Of a DNA stretch of 64,000 bases, positions 36,929 to 44,679 are shown one piece after another. The translations under genes and the position numbers were made by a program. This DNA comes from CAYMEV01 sp964389675 [NCBI: uncultured Candidatus Sumerlaeota bacterium] (GTDB lineage: Bacteria; CAYMEV01), in contig CAYMEV010000002.1 of assembly GCA_964389675.1 (NCBI GenBank), positions 186,001-250,000 on the forward strand, given 5' to 3'. A model generated the notes under the pieces. It saw only the letters and a list, made by a program, of their open reading frames with translations, was not told the origin of the DNA and ran no database searches. Every line of letters starts with the position of its first letter. Position 1 is the stretch's first letter.

Positions 36929-38320
36929 ATGGATTCAAAAATCTCAATATTGATACTTGCCGGCGGAATCGGAAGCAGGTTTAAAACATCCCGGAACAAA
37001 CTGGTATTTGATATAATGGGAAAGCCAGTCTTTTCGCATGTTTATGACTGCGCAAAGAGCATATCGGATGATATTACCGCAGTTCTGGGCCCTCACAACC
37101 GGGAACAGATATTGGCCCTGCATCCGGGCCTCAACCATATTATACAGCAGAAACCCCTTGGTACAGGAGATGCTTTAATTAAATATATCCAGCAGAAAAA
37201 GCAGGATCCCGGGGAAAAAAATGCAGTTCTTGTTCTGCTTGGAGATGTGCCTCTTGTTTCATCAGATACGCTGATAAAATTTAAGGACCATTTTACAAAT
37301 AAGAGGCTGTCCATTGGTTTCATATCAACAAGTATTGATGAACCGATGGGCTATGGAAGAATTATAAGGGATACCGGGAATGCGCCTGTTGCAATAAAGG
37401 AGGAGGCTGATCTCTCAGAACAGGAGATCAGCATAAAAGAGGTAAATACAGGGATATTCCTCCTGAGGTATGATTTCCTGGAGAAATGCCTTTATAAATT
37501 AGCACCGCATGATCCAAAGGGTGAATACTATATAACAGATCTGGCAGGTATTGCAATAAATGATGGTTTTTTAGCAGATTCTTATCATTCCCATGATTGT
37601 ATTGAATTTACAGGTATTAATACTATTAAGGACCTGAGAATTGCCAGAGATAAGGTAAAGGACAGGATAAACCTGTTTCATATGGAAAATGGAGTGGATA
37701 TAATAGACCCTTCAAGCACCTTTATAGATATAAATGTCCATATTGATATGGATTCTGTTATCTATCCCAATAATATCATAAGGGGTACGACCACTATAAA
37801 GAAGGGTTGCTTTTTAGGCCCTGCAAATTATATTGAAAATTGTGATCTTGGACAGAATACGCGGATATTAGGCTTTTCTTATATCAGGGACTCAATTATC
37901 GGAAGCGGTACATCCATAGGGCCTTTTGCACACCTCAGGATGAATAACAGGATAGCAGATAATGTCAGGATAGGCAATTATGTAGAGATCAAAAAGTCAT
38001 CTGTGGGAGATAACAGCAAGATCCCTCACCTGAGCTATGTCGGTGATGCTGATATCGGGAAAAACGTAAATATAGGTGCCGGAGTAATCACATGCAATTA
38101 TGACGGAGAGAAGAAACATCCGACAACAATCCATGACAATGCCTTCATAGGGAGCGACAGCCAGCTTGTAGCACCTGTAACGATCGGCGAGGAAGCCTAT
38201 ATTGCCTCGGGCAGTACTATTGTGTCTGATGTACCTGCATATTCGCTTGCAGTAGCAAGAAACAGGCAAACCAATAAGAAGGACTGGGTTAAATACAAAA
38301 AACGCATTAAAAACCCTTAA
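36929..38320 (+). CDS. glmU: Bifunctional GlmU: UDP-GlcNAc pyrophosphorylase / GlcN-1-P acetyltransferase
   Basis: Makes UDP-N-acetylglucosamine for peptidoglycan and lipopolysaccharide. The 463-residue protein has the N-terminal uridylyltransferase (ILAGGIGSRFKTSRNKL, QKPLGTGDALI, LGDVPLV, KEVNTGIFLL) and a C-terminal left-handed beta-helix acetyltransferase (FAHLRMNNRIADNVRIGNYVEIKKS, catalytic histidine in IPHLSYVGDADIG, GAGVITCNYDGEKKH). The nucleotide loop is slightly unusual: S replaces the common T, and RNK replaces the usual PK. Both active sites look complete. Its end overlaps the convergent hydrolase gene by four bases. Confidence 0.93.
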   Translation: MDSKISILILAGGIGSRFKTSRNKLVFDIMGKPVFSHVYDCAKSISDDITAVLGPHNREQILALHPGLNHIIQQKPLGTGDALIKYIQQKKQDPGEKNAVLVLLGDVPLVSSDTLIKFKDHFTNKRLSIGFISTSIDEPMGYGRIIRDTGNAPVAIKEEADLSEQEISIKEVNTGIFLLRYDFLEKCLYKLAPHDPKGEYYITDLAGIAINDGFLADSYHSHDCIEFTGINTIKDLRIARDKVKDRINLFHMENGVDIIDPSSTFIDINVHIDMDSVIYPNNIIRGTTTIKKGCFLGPANYIENCDLGQNTRILGFSYIRDSIIGSGTSIGPFAHLRMNNRIADNVRIGNYVEIKKSSVGDNSKIPHLSYVGDADIGKNVNIGAGVITCNYDGEKKHPTTIHDNAFIGSDSQLVAPVTIGEEAYIASGSTIVSDVPAYSLAVARNRQTNKKDWVKYKKRIKNP

Positions 38321-39747
38321 TTATCAAGGAGAAGCGATCTCAAACTATTCCAGAAACTGTTCGCCTCCAGGGATTCACCGTTAAAAAAGGCTGCACCTCC
38401 AAATTCACCCTCTTTCAGTATAGCGCCATAGGAATCTGATATATAGCTGAAGGGATGATTTTTTTCTCTTTTCAGCGTAAGGTAGGCACCAATACCGGGT
38501 ATTATTCTGCAGTGGTTATTCAGCTTGATCTCTGTGGCATAATCCTTAATATGCCCGATTGATTGAGGGTAAAAATAGGTCATTGGAAAGATCAGGTCAA
38601 CCATATCCTTTTCAATCCACAGTACAGGGTCCTGAAAATGATTCACGGCAGAAAATCCGTTTCCCCGAAGCTTGCCTATGACAGCACATGATACTATAAT
38701 GTCCCCTGCCCTCGATTTTATATAGTCATATAATCCTTTCAGATGCATGTTTATCCTGTTCCTGATAAAATCTTCATAGCCTACTTTGATTCCAAGGAGA
38801 CTATATTTCTTTGCCAGCTCCCTGTTATATATGTATTTTTTATCATCAAGCCTGAAATAATCAAAATGGATACCATCAAATTCATAATTGCTTAATAGCT
38901 CATCAATTATTGTCAGAATGTATTCATATACCCCGCTATGGGCAGGGTGAAGGAATGTATAACCCCCGGCTGAGGGTAAATTTCCTCTATTATCCTCTGC
39001 AGCCAGATTTCTGAGTATATTTATTGGCAGTTCAATTCCATTGGCCTTCTGGAGTTTTTTTCTCCCTGAATGCTCTATGGGGAACACATTGATCCATACA
39101 TGTATATTTAGATTATGGCGTCTGCAGAGGTCTATCATGAAATCCAGCGGATCCCAGCCGGGATCCTCCCCGATTATGCTGTTAAGCGATAGAAGGTGGC
39201 TGAAAGGCTCAATTTTGCTTTTGTAGAGCACATCACCATTGCCCCTCGCCTGGAAGATAATATCCGTAATCCCGCTGCTTGCAGCATTTATTACAATGCC
39301 TGATAATACCTTTTGTATCTCCTGATTGTACTCTTTCTGATCCTTCAATTTATTTTTGTTAACCATGTGTGCAAAATCGAACCTGCTTATCCATAGATAA
39401 TTTTTCAAGAAAATTATCCTGCCGTCCTCCTTAAAAAAGCTGTAATCCCTTTTCCCGATAAATACATTTTTGCTGTAGCAGTTGATCTTCAGGGAATGAA
39501 GACCTTCCCTTAGTGATGAGAACCTTATTCTGAAGGATTGATTTTCAAGGTCTTTATATGATTTTATTTCCTTCTGCTTATTGAAGATGATACCTATTGA
39601 ATCTGCCATTCTGCAATCGGTTACGAAAATATACCTGTCATCCTCAAATCCTCGGTATTCGAGACTTATAGGTTCTGAAGACCCTGGAATGGCCTGAATG
39701 CCTGATAGCATCATAAGAGAAATTAATACTGCATTTAGAAGGGCCAT
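38317..39747 (-). CDS. Secreted glycoside hydrolase-like protein (GHL10/DUF187 type)
   Basis: A 476-residue protein with an N-terminal signal-like stretch (MALLNAVLISLMMLSGIQA), an N-terminal beta domain (to about 120) and a TIM-barrel of the GHL10/YngK-like family: KNYLWISRFDFAHMVNK, GITDIIFQARGNGDVLYKS, HVWINVFPI, FLHPAHSGVYEY, FDGIHFDYFRL, and VDLIFPMTYFYPQS. Family members are predicted to act on polysaccharide, perhaps peptidoglycan or EPS; the substrate here is unknown. No ribosome binding site precedes the ATG, and the promoter candidate is so close that the mRNA might be leaderless. Confidence 0.75.
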   Translation of the reverse strand: MALLNAVLISLMMLSGIQAIPGSSEPISLEYRGFEDDRYIFVTDCRMADSIGIIFNKQKEIKSYKDLENQSFRIRFSSLREGLHSLKINCYSKNVFIGKRDYSFFKEDGRIIFLKNYLWISRFDFAHMVNKNKLKDQKEYNQEIQKVLSGIVINAASSGITDIIFQARGNGDVLYKSKIEPFSHLLSLNSIIGEDPGWDPLDFMIDLCRRHNLNIHVWINVFPIEHSGRKKLQKANGIELPINILRNLAAEDNRGNLPSAGGYTFLHPAHSGVYEYILTIIDELLSNYEFDGIHFDYFRLDDKKYIYNRELAKKYSLLGIKVGYEDFIRNRINMHLKGLYDYIKSRAGDIIVSCAVIGKLRGNGFSAVNHFQDPVLWIEKDMVDLIFPMTYFYPQSIGHIKDYATEIKLNNHCRIIPGIGAYLTLKREKNHPFSYISDSYGAILKEGEFGGAAFFNGESLEANSFWNSLRSLLLDN

Positions 39748-39753
39748 GGTGCA

Positions 39754-39783
39754 ATTTTACAGTCCAAATGCAGATTCAGTCAA
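39754..39783 (-). promoter_or_regulatory. Candidate promoter of the GHL10-like gene
   Basis: On the minus strand TTGACT (39778-39783) and TAAAAT (39754-39759) are 18 bases apart. The -10 ends only six bases before the ATG at 39747, which predicts a leaderless transcript or a downstream translation start (for example the two Met codons at residues 12-13). Confidence 0.4.
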
Positions 39784-39828
39784 GAATATAAAACCGGGCT
39801 ATTATAAAATATTGGAAGATTTGCCTAT

Positions 39829-40764
39829 ATGTGGTACTATTCCCCTATGGATGCTGTAATTCTTTGTGCTGGCTACGGGGCAAGGCTGAGGCCTGTTACA
39901 CTGTATTATCAGAAAGCTGCACTGGGAATATATGCAGTCCCGCCTGTACTCTATCAGATACTCAATCTAAGAAATCAGGGATGCAAAAGATTTTTTATCA
40001 ATATGTTCCATCAGAAAGAATCCCTCAAAGGTATCCTGAAAAGATTCAGCCCATCAGGAATCGAGATCAATATTATAGAAGAAAATGAGATATTGGGGAC
40101 AGGCGGTGCAATATACAATATGAGAGATCTTCTCAAAGGAGATTTTCTTGTTATCAACGGGGATTCATACCTGGATATAGAGCTCGCCAGATTCTATGAA
40201 TTCCATGAATCGTCTGGAAATCTATCCTCATTGATGCTTGGTTGCAGGAGCGGGAAGGATGTTTCCGGAATTGGAATGAAAGATGGAATAATAACGGATA
40301 TTGACATAGATAAGGTGCATGACCAGCCATTTATGTTTTACGGATGCCACATTATCAGCAGCGAGATATTTGGATATTTTAGCAAAAGCGGATATTCAGA
40401 CATAATACTGGATCTTTACCTTAGTCTTGCAGAAGATGGCAGGCTCGGGGGATATACAGTCAGTAAGCCCCTGTTTGATATTGGCACCTTTGAGAACATA
40501 AAGACTGGCCTTGATATACTTGTCAGGTCCAGTTTCAAAGCAGTTAATATCAGGGATTATGCAATATATGACGCTAAGAACAATTCTGTCTATTTCGGCA
40601 GTGATAATATCAAAGGGAACATAAGGAACAGCACAATATCCTATGGCGTTACCGCTTCAAGGGGATCTGAAATAATCAACTCTGTGATAATGCAGGATAA
40701 CCATATCGGGCCTGGAAACAGAGTTGTAAATGCCATTGTCCCACCTGGATTCTTCAGGAAATAG
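39829..40764 (+). CDS. Sugar-phosphate nucleotidyltransferase family protein
   Basis: A 311-residue (305 from ATG 39847) member of the NTP_transferase family that couples sugar-1-phosphate to a nucleotide. The N-terminal Rossmann-like part shows AVILCAGYGARLRPVTL, NEILGTGGAIYNM, GDFLVINGDSYLDIE and SKPLFDIGTFENI; the C-terminal part looks like a short left-handed beta-helix. The signature lysine after the loop is displaced (YYQKA instead of PKP), so substrate choice, or even activity, is uncertain. Mannose-1-phosphate guanylyltransferase-like proteins are the closest general match. Transcribed divergently from the GHL10-like gene. Confidence 0.75.
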   Translation: MWYYSPMDAVILCAGYGARLRPVTLYYQKAALGIYAVPPVLYQILNLRNQGCKRFFINMFHQKESLKGILKRFSPSGIEINIIEENEILGTGGAIYNMRDLLKGDFLVINGDSYLDIELARFYEFHESSGNLSSLMLGCRSGKDVSGIGMKDGIITDIDIDKVHDQPFMFYGCHIISSEIFGYFSKSGYSDIILDLYLSLAEDGRLGGYTVSKPLFDIGTFENIKTGLDILVRSSFKAVNIRDYAIYDAKNNSVYFGSDNIKGNIRNSTISYGVTASRGSEIINSVIMQDNHIGPGNRVVNAIVPPGFFRK

Positions 40765-40769
40765 GGCAA

Positions 40770-40791
40770 AAATATCCTGGATATGATATTT
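40770..40791 (-). terminator. Weak candidate terminator after folC
   Basis: AAATATC (40770-40776) and GATATTT (40785-40791) form a 7-bp AT-rich stem. Read on the minus strand the stem is followed by TT, just past the folC stop. Stability is low, so this is tentative. Confidence 0.25.
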
Positions 40792-40796
40792 GTCAT

Positions 40797-42155
40797 TTAT
40801 CCCTTTTCTTTTTCTATTGTTTCTTTGCTTAAATACTGCTTATAATCTGCGCATAGATAAAATGAGCCTGTGATGATTATCAGGCAATCCCGGCACAGGT
40901 CCCTCTCATGCAGATATTCATAAGCCTCAGGCGGATTGTCCTTAAAGATATAACTGAACAAATCGCTCTTCAGTACTCCGCTTGATTTAAAGTCATATGC
41001 CCTCTCAGATTCAGGTTTTTGGAAAATAGTTAAAAATGGGTTAAAATCCAATATTACCTTAATCATTCCTTCAATATCCTTGTCTTTCAGACAGCCGAAT
41101 ATGAGTATCTTCTTCCTGGATGGCCATATGCGCTCTATATTATCAAAAAGGCTTTGCAGGGAAGCTTTATTATGTGCAGCATCAAGCAGAAAATAAGAGC
41201 ATCCCTTCTGGATTAATTCAAACCTGCATGCTGTATTGAAGTCCTTTAAGCAGAATCGGTTTTGCTCTATTATCTTTTCATCGATAAAGGATGCTACAGC
41301 AAATGCAAGGGAAAGGTTCTCGAGATGAAAATCAGGGTAATGCCTGCAGGGTTTAAGTGCTTTGTAATGGTCATTATTATAAAAAAACCTGATGCATTTG
41401 CTTGAGTGCTCATAGTAGAAGCTTCTGCCATAATGTTCTGGCCGGAAATCCTTAAGGATGTCCTTATAGGCATCAATATCGAGGTGCTTCTGATGCCCTA
41501 TAAATAAAGGCTGACCTTCTCTGGCTATCTGAAGCTTCTCCAAAAAAATCTGGCCGAGTGTATTGCCGAGAATATTCGTGTGATCAAGGCTTATGGATGT
41601 AATGACCGCTATTCTTTTGTCATTAAGGCAGTTTACAGCATCATACCTGCCGCCTAATCCAATTTCAAATATATCCAGGTCCGTAGCCTTTTCATCAAAA
41701 TGGATCTTTGCCATTATTGTAAGGATCTCAAACGTTGATGGACTAAAAGAGGGGTACTGCTGACTAAAATCCATGAATGAGGATTTTATACTGTTATAAA
41801 GCCTGTCAAATTCACTGTTCGCAATCGGCCTGTTATTGATCTCAATTCTCTCATTGATTTTAAGAATGTGCGGGGAGGTGAACAGGCCTATCCTTTTATA
41901 GCCTTTTCTCAGTATATTATACAGGAACCTGCAGGTTGAACCCTTGCCCTTTGTTCCTGCAACTATGATCAGCGGCTTTTCATTATGGTCAGGTGATATA
42001 AGGTTGAAAAGATTTTTAAGGAGCAGAAACCTTTCTTCAGAAAATCCAAGGTCCTTTATTCCCCTTTTTTCATAATTAGCAAGGCTGTAGAGATCTGAAA
42101 CAGATTCCGGATCAGGATTTGAAGCTGATGATCTTACTGAATTCCTGGTTTTCAT
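40797..42155 (-). CDS. folC: Folylpolyglutamate synthase / dihydrofolate synthase
   Basis: Adds glutamate to folates (and to dihydropteroate in bifunctional forms). The 452-residue protein shows LANYEKRGIKDLGFSEERF, the P-loop IIVAGTKGKGSTCRF, FTSPHILKINERIEIN, the Mg/ligase region FEIGLGGRYDAVN, SISLDHTNILGNTLGQI, and LDAAHNKASLQSL in the C-terminal Mur-ligase domain. Longer starts at 42179 and 42209 would overlap the upstream TPR gene by 68-98 bases; the ATG at 42155 keeps the overlap to 44 bases and is preferred. Confidence 0.9.
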   Translation of the reverse strand: MKTRNSVRSSASNPDPESVSDLYSLANYEKRGIKDLGFSEERFLLLKNLFNLISPDHNEKPLIIVAGTKGKGSTCRFLYNILRKGYKRIGLFTSPHILKINERIEINNRPIANSEFDRLYNSIKSSFMDFSQQYPSFSPSTFEILTIMAKIHFDEKATDLDIFEIGLGGRYDAVNCLNDKRIAVITSISLDHTNILGNTLGQIFLEKLQIAREGQPLFIGHQKHLDIDAYKDILKDFRPEHYGRSFYYEHSSKCIRFFYNNDHYKALKPCRHYPDFHLENLSLAFAVASFIDEKIIEQNRFCLKDFNTACRFELIQKGCSYFLLDAAHNKASLQSLFDNIERIWPSRKKILIFGCLKDKDIEGMIKVILDFNPFLTIFQKPESERAYDFKSSGVLKSDLFSYIFKDNPPEAYEYLHERDLCRDCLIIITGSFYLCADYKQYLSKETIEKEKG

Positions 42156-42927
42156 ACAGGTTGACAAGATCCTTATCATTCTCTGCAATGAATTTAAGTG
42201 TAGGATCAAATTTTACAGCATCCTTAAGGGTCTTAAGAGCGTTTTTTGTGTCATTCTCTTTAGCGTAGGCGCATGCCAGGCAATAAAGATTATAGGAATT
42301 ATGAGGCTCAGTCTTTGCAATAGACCTGAAAATCCTCATTGCATCCTTGGTGCTTCCTGTCTGCAGGTAAATAATACCCTCTGTTATCTTGGCTTCTATA
42401 TCTTTGGGGGAAGCATCCGGTTTTTCAAGGTTTGAAATATAATTGTAATAGGATTTTGCTTTGTAGCAGACATCTATTTCAGAACTATAATTGCTGATTA
42501 TTTCGTTAAAAAGCTCCTTAACCGATCTTCTCTGCTGATCAAGAGGTTTTTGCCTGTCTATCTGATGGAATTGCCTGATAGCTTTCTCATAGAGTTCAAC
42601 AGCTTTTGCTCTGTGGGCCATATCAGCTTTTGATCTGACTTCTATATTGGTAATAGCATTTTTAGACCTTTTATCTGGTTTATCTGCCGGCTGTTTGATT
42701 ACGGTTTTTTCATCTTTTGAAGCTTTTGCAGATTTTCCTGATGGTTTCGGAACATTCTTCAACCTGTCATCCGAAGACGCATATGACAGTTTGAGCCTTT
42801 TAAGCTTATTGGTAACTGAGCTTATTGTTATGCCCAGATGTTCTGCCATTTCAGGGACAGTAAGCTTAAAGTGATTTTCTTTTAGGAACTCTACGTCTTC
42901 ATCTGTCCATTTTTTCCTGCTGGCCAA
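42112..42927 (-). CDS. Helix-turn-helix/TPR fusion protein of unknown function
   Basis: The 271-residue product has an N-terminal Myb/SANT-like helix-turn-helix (about 5-50): KKWTDEDVEFLKEN followed by VPEMAEHLGITISSVTNKLKR. A basic linker (about 55-95) and a helical TPR-like C-terminal half follow (EGIIYLQTGSTKDAMRIF, YNLYCLACAYAKENDTKNAL). It may be a DNA-binding regulator with a protein-interaction module; target unknown. The start is TTG at 42927, seven bases after AGAGGTG. A promoter candidate lies upstream; folC overlaps its 3' end. Confidence 0.75.
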   Translation of the reverse strand: MASRKKWTDEDVEFLKENHFKLTVPEMAEHLGITISSVTNKLKRLKLSYASSDDRLKNVPKPSGKSAKASKDEKTVIKQPADKPDKRSKNAITNIEVRSKADMAHRAKAVELYEKAIRQFHQIDRQKPLDQQRRSVKELFNEIISNYSSEIDVCYKAKSYYNYISNLEKPDASPKDIEAKITEGIIYLQTGSTKDAMRIFRSIAKTEPHNSYNLYCLACAYAKENDTKNALKTLKDAVKFDPTLKFIAENDKDLVNLYENQEFSKIISFKS

Positions 42928-42982
42928 TGTTAATCACCTCTTGTTAAATATGTTTTAAAATTTACCTTGTAAAGGTATGAGT

Positions 42983-43010
42983 ATATTATTATTATAAGGC
43001 TTCTTGTCAA
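42983..43010 (-). promoter_or_regulatory. Promoter of the HTH-TPR/folC unit
   Basis: On the minus strand a perfect TTGACA (43005-43010) and TAATAT (42983-42988) are 16 bases apart. TATACT three bases further on is an alternative -10 with a 19-base spacer. The leader would be about 50 bases and carries the AGAGGTG ribosome binding site. Confidence 0.5.
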
Positions 43011-43036
43011 GATTAAATTTTTGGTTTATTTTTTTT

Positions 43037-43065
43037 TTGCAATTTATTAACATTATATATATATA
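43037..43065 (+). promoter_or_regulatory. Candidate dprA promoter
   Basis: TTGCAA (43037-43042) and TATATA (43060-43065) are 17 bases apart. The -10 ends nine bases before the dprA ATG, and no ribosome binding site is visible, so the mRNA may be nearly leaderless. Confidence 0.4.
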
Positions 43066-43074
43066 GAATCACTT

Positions 43075-44181
43075 ATGGATGAAATCAGACGTAATACTCT
43101 AATTATGCTCAATCAGGTAATATCCTTTGAAAAAATACAGGCTCTTGTAAATGATGATGATTACTGCAGGAATGTGTATAAATGGATAATTAATTCAGAT
43201 ATTAACCGGCTGAAGAACATAGTAAACCATCCCGAGAAGCATAAAGAGCAGCTGGGATATGAGTTTTTAAGAAAACAGCTGGAATATGCCGGGAATAATG
43301 GTATCAGGATAGTCACATTCTGTGAGGAAGATTACCCTGAGAGGCTCAAGAATATATATCAGCCCCCGCCTGTAATATATATCAGGGGTAAATTTAATTT
43401 AGGAGACTCATTGGCGGTTGTTGGGACAAGGAAGGCTACTCCCTATGGCAGAAATGCAGTCAGGCAGATATTACCAGGACTGATAAGTGAAGCTATAAGT
43501 ATAATAAGCGGTATGGCTTATGGAATAGATTATTATGCTCAAAAAATATGTATTGAATGCGGAGGTTATACAATAGGCGTCCTTGGGACAGGTATTGATA
43601 TTATTTATCCTTCTCAGAACAAAGCCCTCTACGAGATGATTATTGGCCAGGGAAGCTGTCTTTTATCAGAGTTTCCCATAGGATTCAGCCCCACAAAATA
43701 TTCTTTCCTGCAAAGAAACAGGATCATAAGTGGATTAGCAGATGCAGTCCTTGTAGTTGAGAGCAGGGAGAAGGGCGGGGCGCTTTCAACAGCTAATTTT
43801 GCCCTGGAACAGGGCAAAGATGTGTTCAGTGTCCCCGGCTCAATCTTTTCATTACAGTCCGCAGGATGCAATAATCTTATCAAGCAGGGAGCATTTCCTG
43901 TTACAGATCCAGATGATATCCTTTTTGTATTAGGCAAAAAGAATATAGACAGCAGAGCTTTTAAAGAAACATATAAGAAAAATATCAGTATTTCTGAAGA
44001 GGAGAAAAAAATATTGCAATTATTGGACAGAGGATATACAGCTTTTGATATGCTACTTGATAATCTCAGCTTTGAAATAGGGTATCTTTACAATTTATTA
44101 TTTGATCTTGAAAGAAAAGGTTATATAAGAAGAGAAGCAGGGAACAGATATTTCAGAATTCTCTGCAAAGGAGACAGTTGA
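43075..44181 (+). CDS. dprA: DNA-processing protein DprA
   Basis: Binds incoming single-stranded DNA and loads RecA during natural transformation. The 368-residue protein has the helical N-terminal part, the Rossmann-like core (LAVVGTRKATPYGRNAV, IISGMAYGIDYYAQ, GVLGTGIDIIYPSQN, LSEFPIG, LQRNRIISGLADAVLVVES, GGALSTANFALEQGKDVFSVPG) and a C-terminal winged-helix-like segment (about 300-365). All family motifs are present. Together with the type IV pilus genes it hints at competence, although ComEC and ComEA are not in the window. Followed directly by smg and topA. Confidence 0.94.
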   Translation: MDEIRRNTLIMLNQVISFEKIQALVNDDDYCRNVYKWIINSDINRLKNIVNHPEKHKEQLGYEFLRKQLEYAGNNGIRIVTFCEEDYPERLKNIYQPPPVIYIRGKFNLGDSLAVVGTRKATPYGRNAVRQILPGLISEAISIISGMAYGIDYYAQKICIECGGYTIGVLGTGIDIIYPSQNKALYEMIIGQGSCLLSEFPIGFSPTKYSFLQRNRIISGLADAVLVVESREKGGALSTANFALEQGKDVFSVPGSIFSLQSAGCNNLIKQGAFPVTDPDDILFVLGKKNIDSRAFKETYKKNISISEEEKKILQLLDRGYTAFDMLLDNLSFEIGYLYNLLFDLERKGYIRREAGNRYFRILCKGDS

Positions 44182-44670
44182 ATGGCTAACAGTGATTTTC
44201 TAAGGCTTCTGGGGCTTATTATTGATAAGCTTTCTGAAGAGAATGAATTTGATATTGATTTTAATGAAGAATTCTTAAAATATCTTGAATCCAACGGTTT
44301 TGAAAATGCAGATATCGACAAGGCATTTAAGCTTATTAAAAGGCTTATGAATATAGGCAGGGAAGAAAAGGAGAGCTTCTTCATATCTGACGATAAGGGC
44401 TACGGCGTCAGGATATATACTCCAGAGGAGGCAATATTATATAATTATGGCGCGTTGAAAAGGCTTTTTCATTTGAAGGAGTTTTATTTTATTGAGGATG
44501 AGATTATTGAAGAGGTAATTGATATTCTGCTTGGCCTTTCAGTTGATGATGAAGTAATAAGCGAGGATTTTATAGATTCACTTCTAAATACTATATTTCT
44601 GGATTATGGTTATTTTGACCGGATAGCTGGTATTGCTTCATGGAAACATAGCCTGAATCTCATACATTAA
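44182..44670 (+). CDS. smg: Smg-family protein (DUF494)
   Basis: A 162-residue acidic protein of the Smg/DUF494 type; biochemical role unknown. It sits between dprA and topA, the position where smg is found in many bacteria, and its helical pattern (EFLKYLESNGFENADIDKAFKL, VRIYTPEEAILYNYGALKRL, EVIDILLGL) agrees. AAGGAG lies eight bases before the ATG. The assignment depends partly on gene order. Confidence 0.75.
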   Translation: MANSDFLRLLGLIIDKLSEENEFDIDFNEEFLKYLESNGFENADIDKAFKLIKRLMNIGREEKESFFISDDKGYGVRIYTPEEAILYNYGALKRLFHLKEFYFIEDEIIEEVIDILLGLSVDDEVISEDFIDSLLNTIFLDYGYFDRIAGIASWKHSLNLIH

Positions 44671-44679
44671 TAAGCCCTT

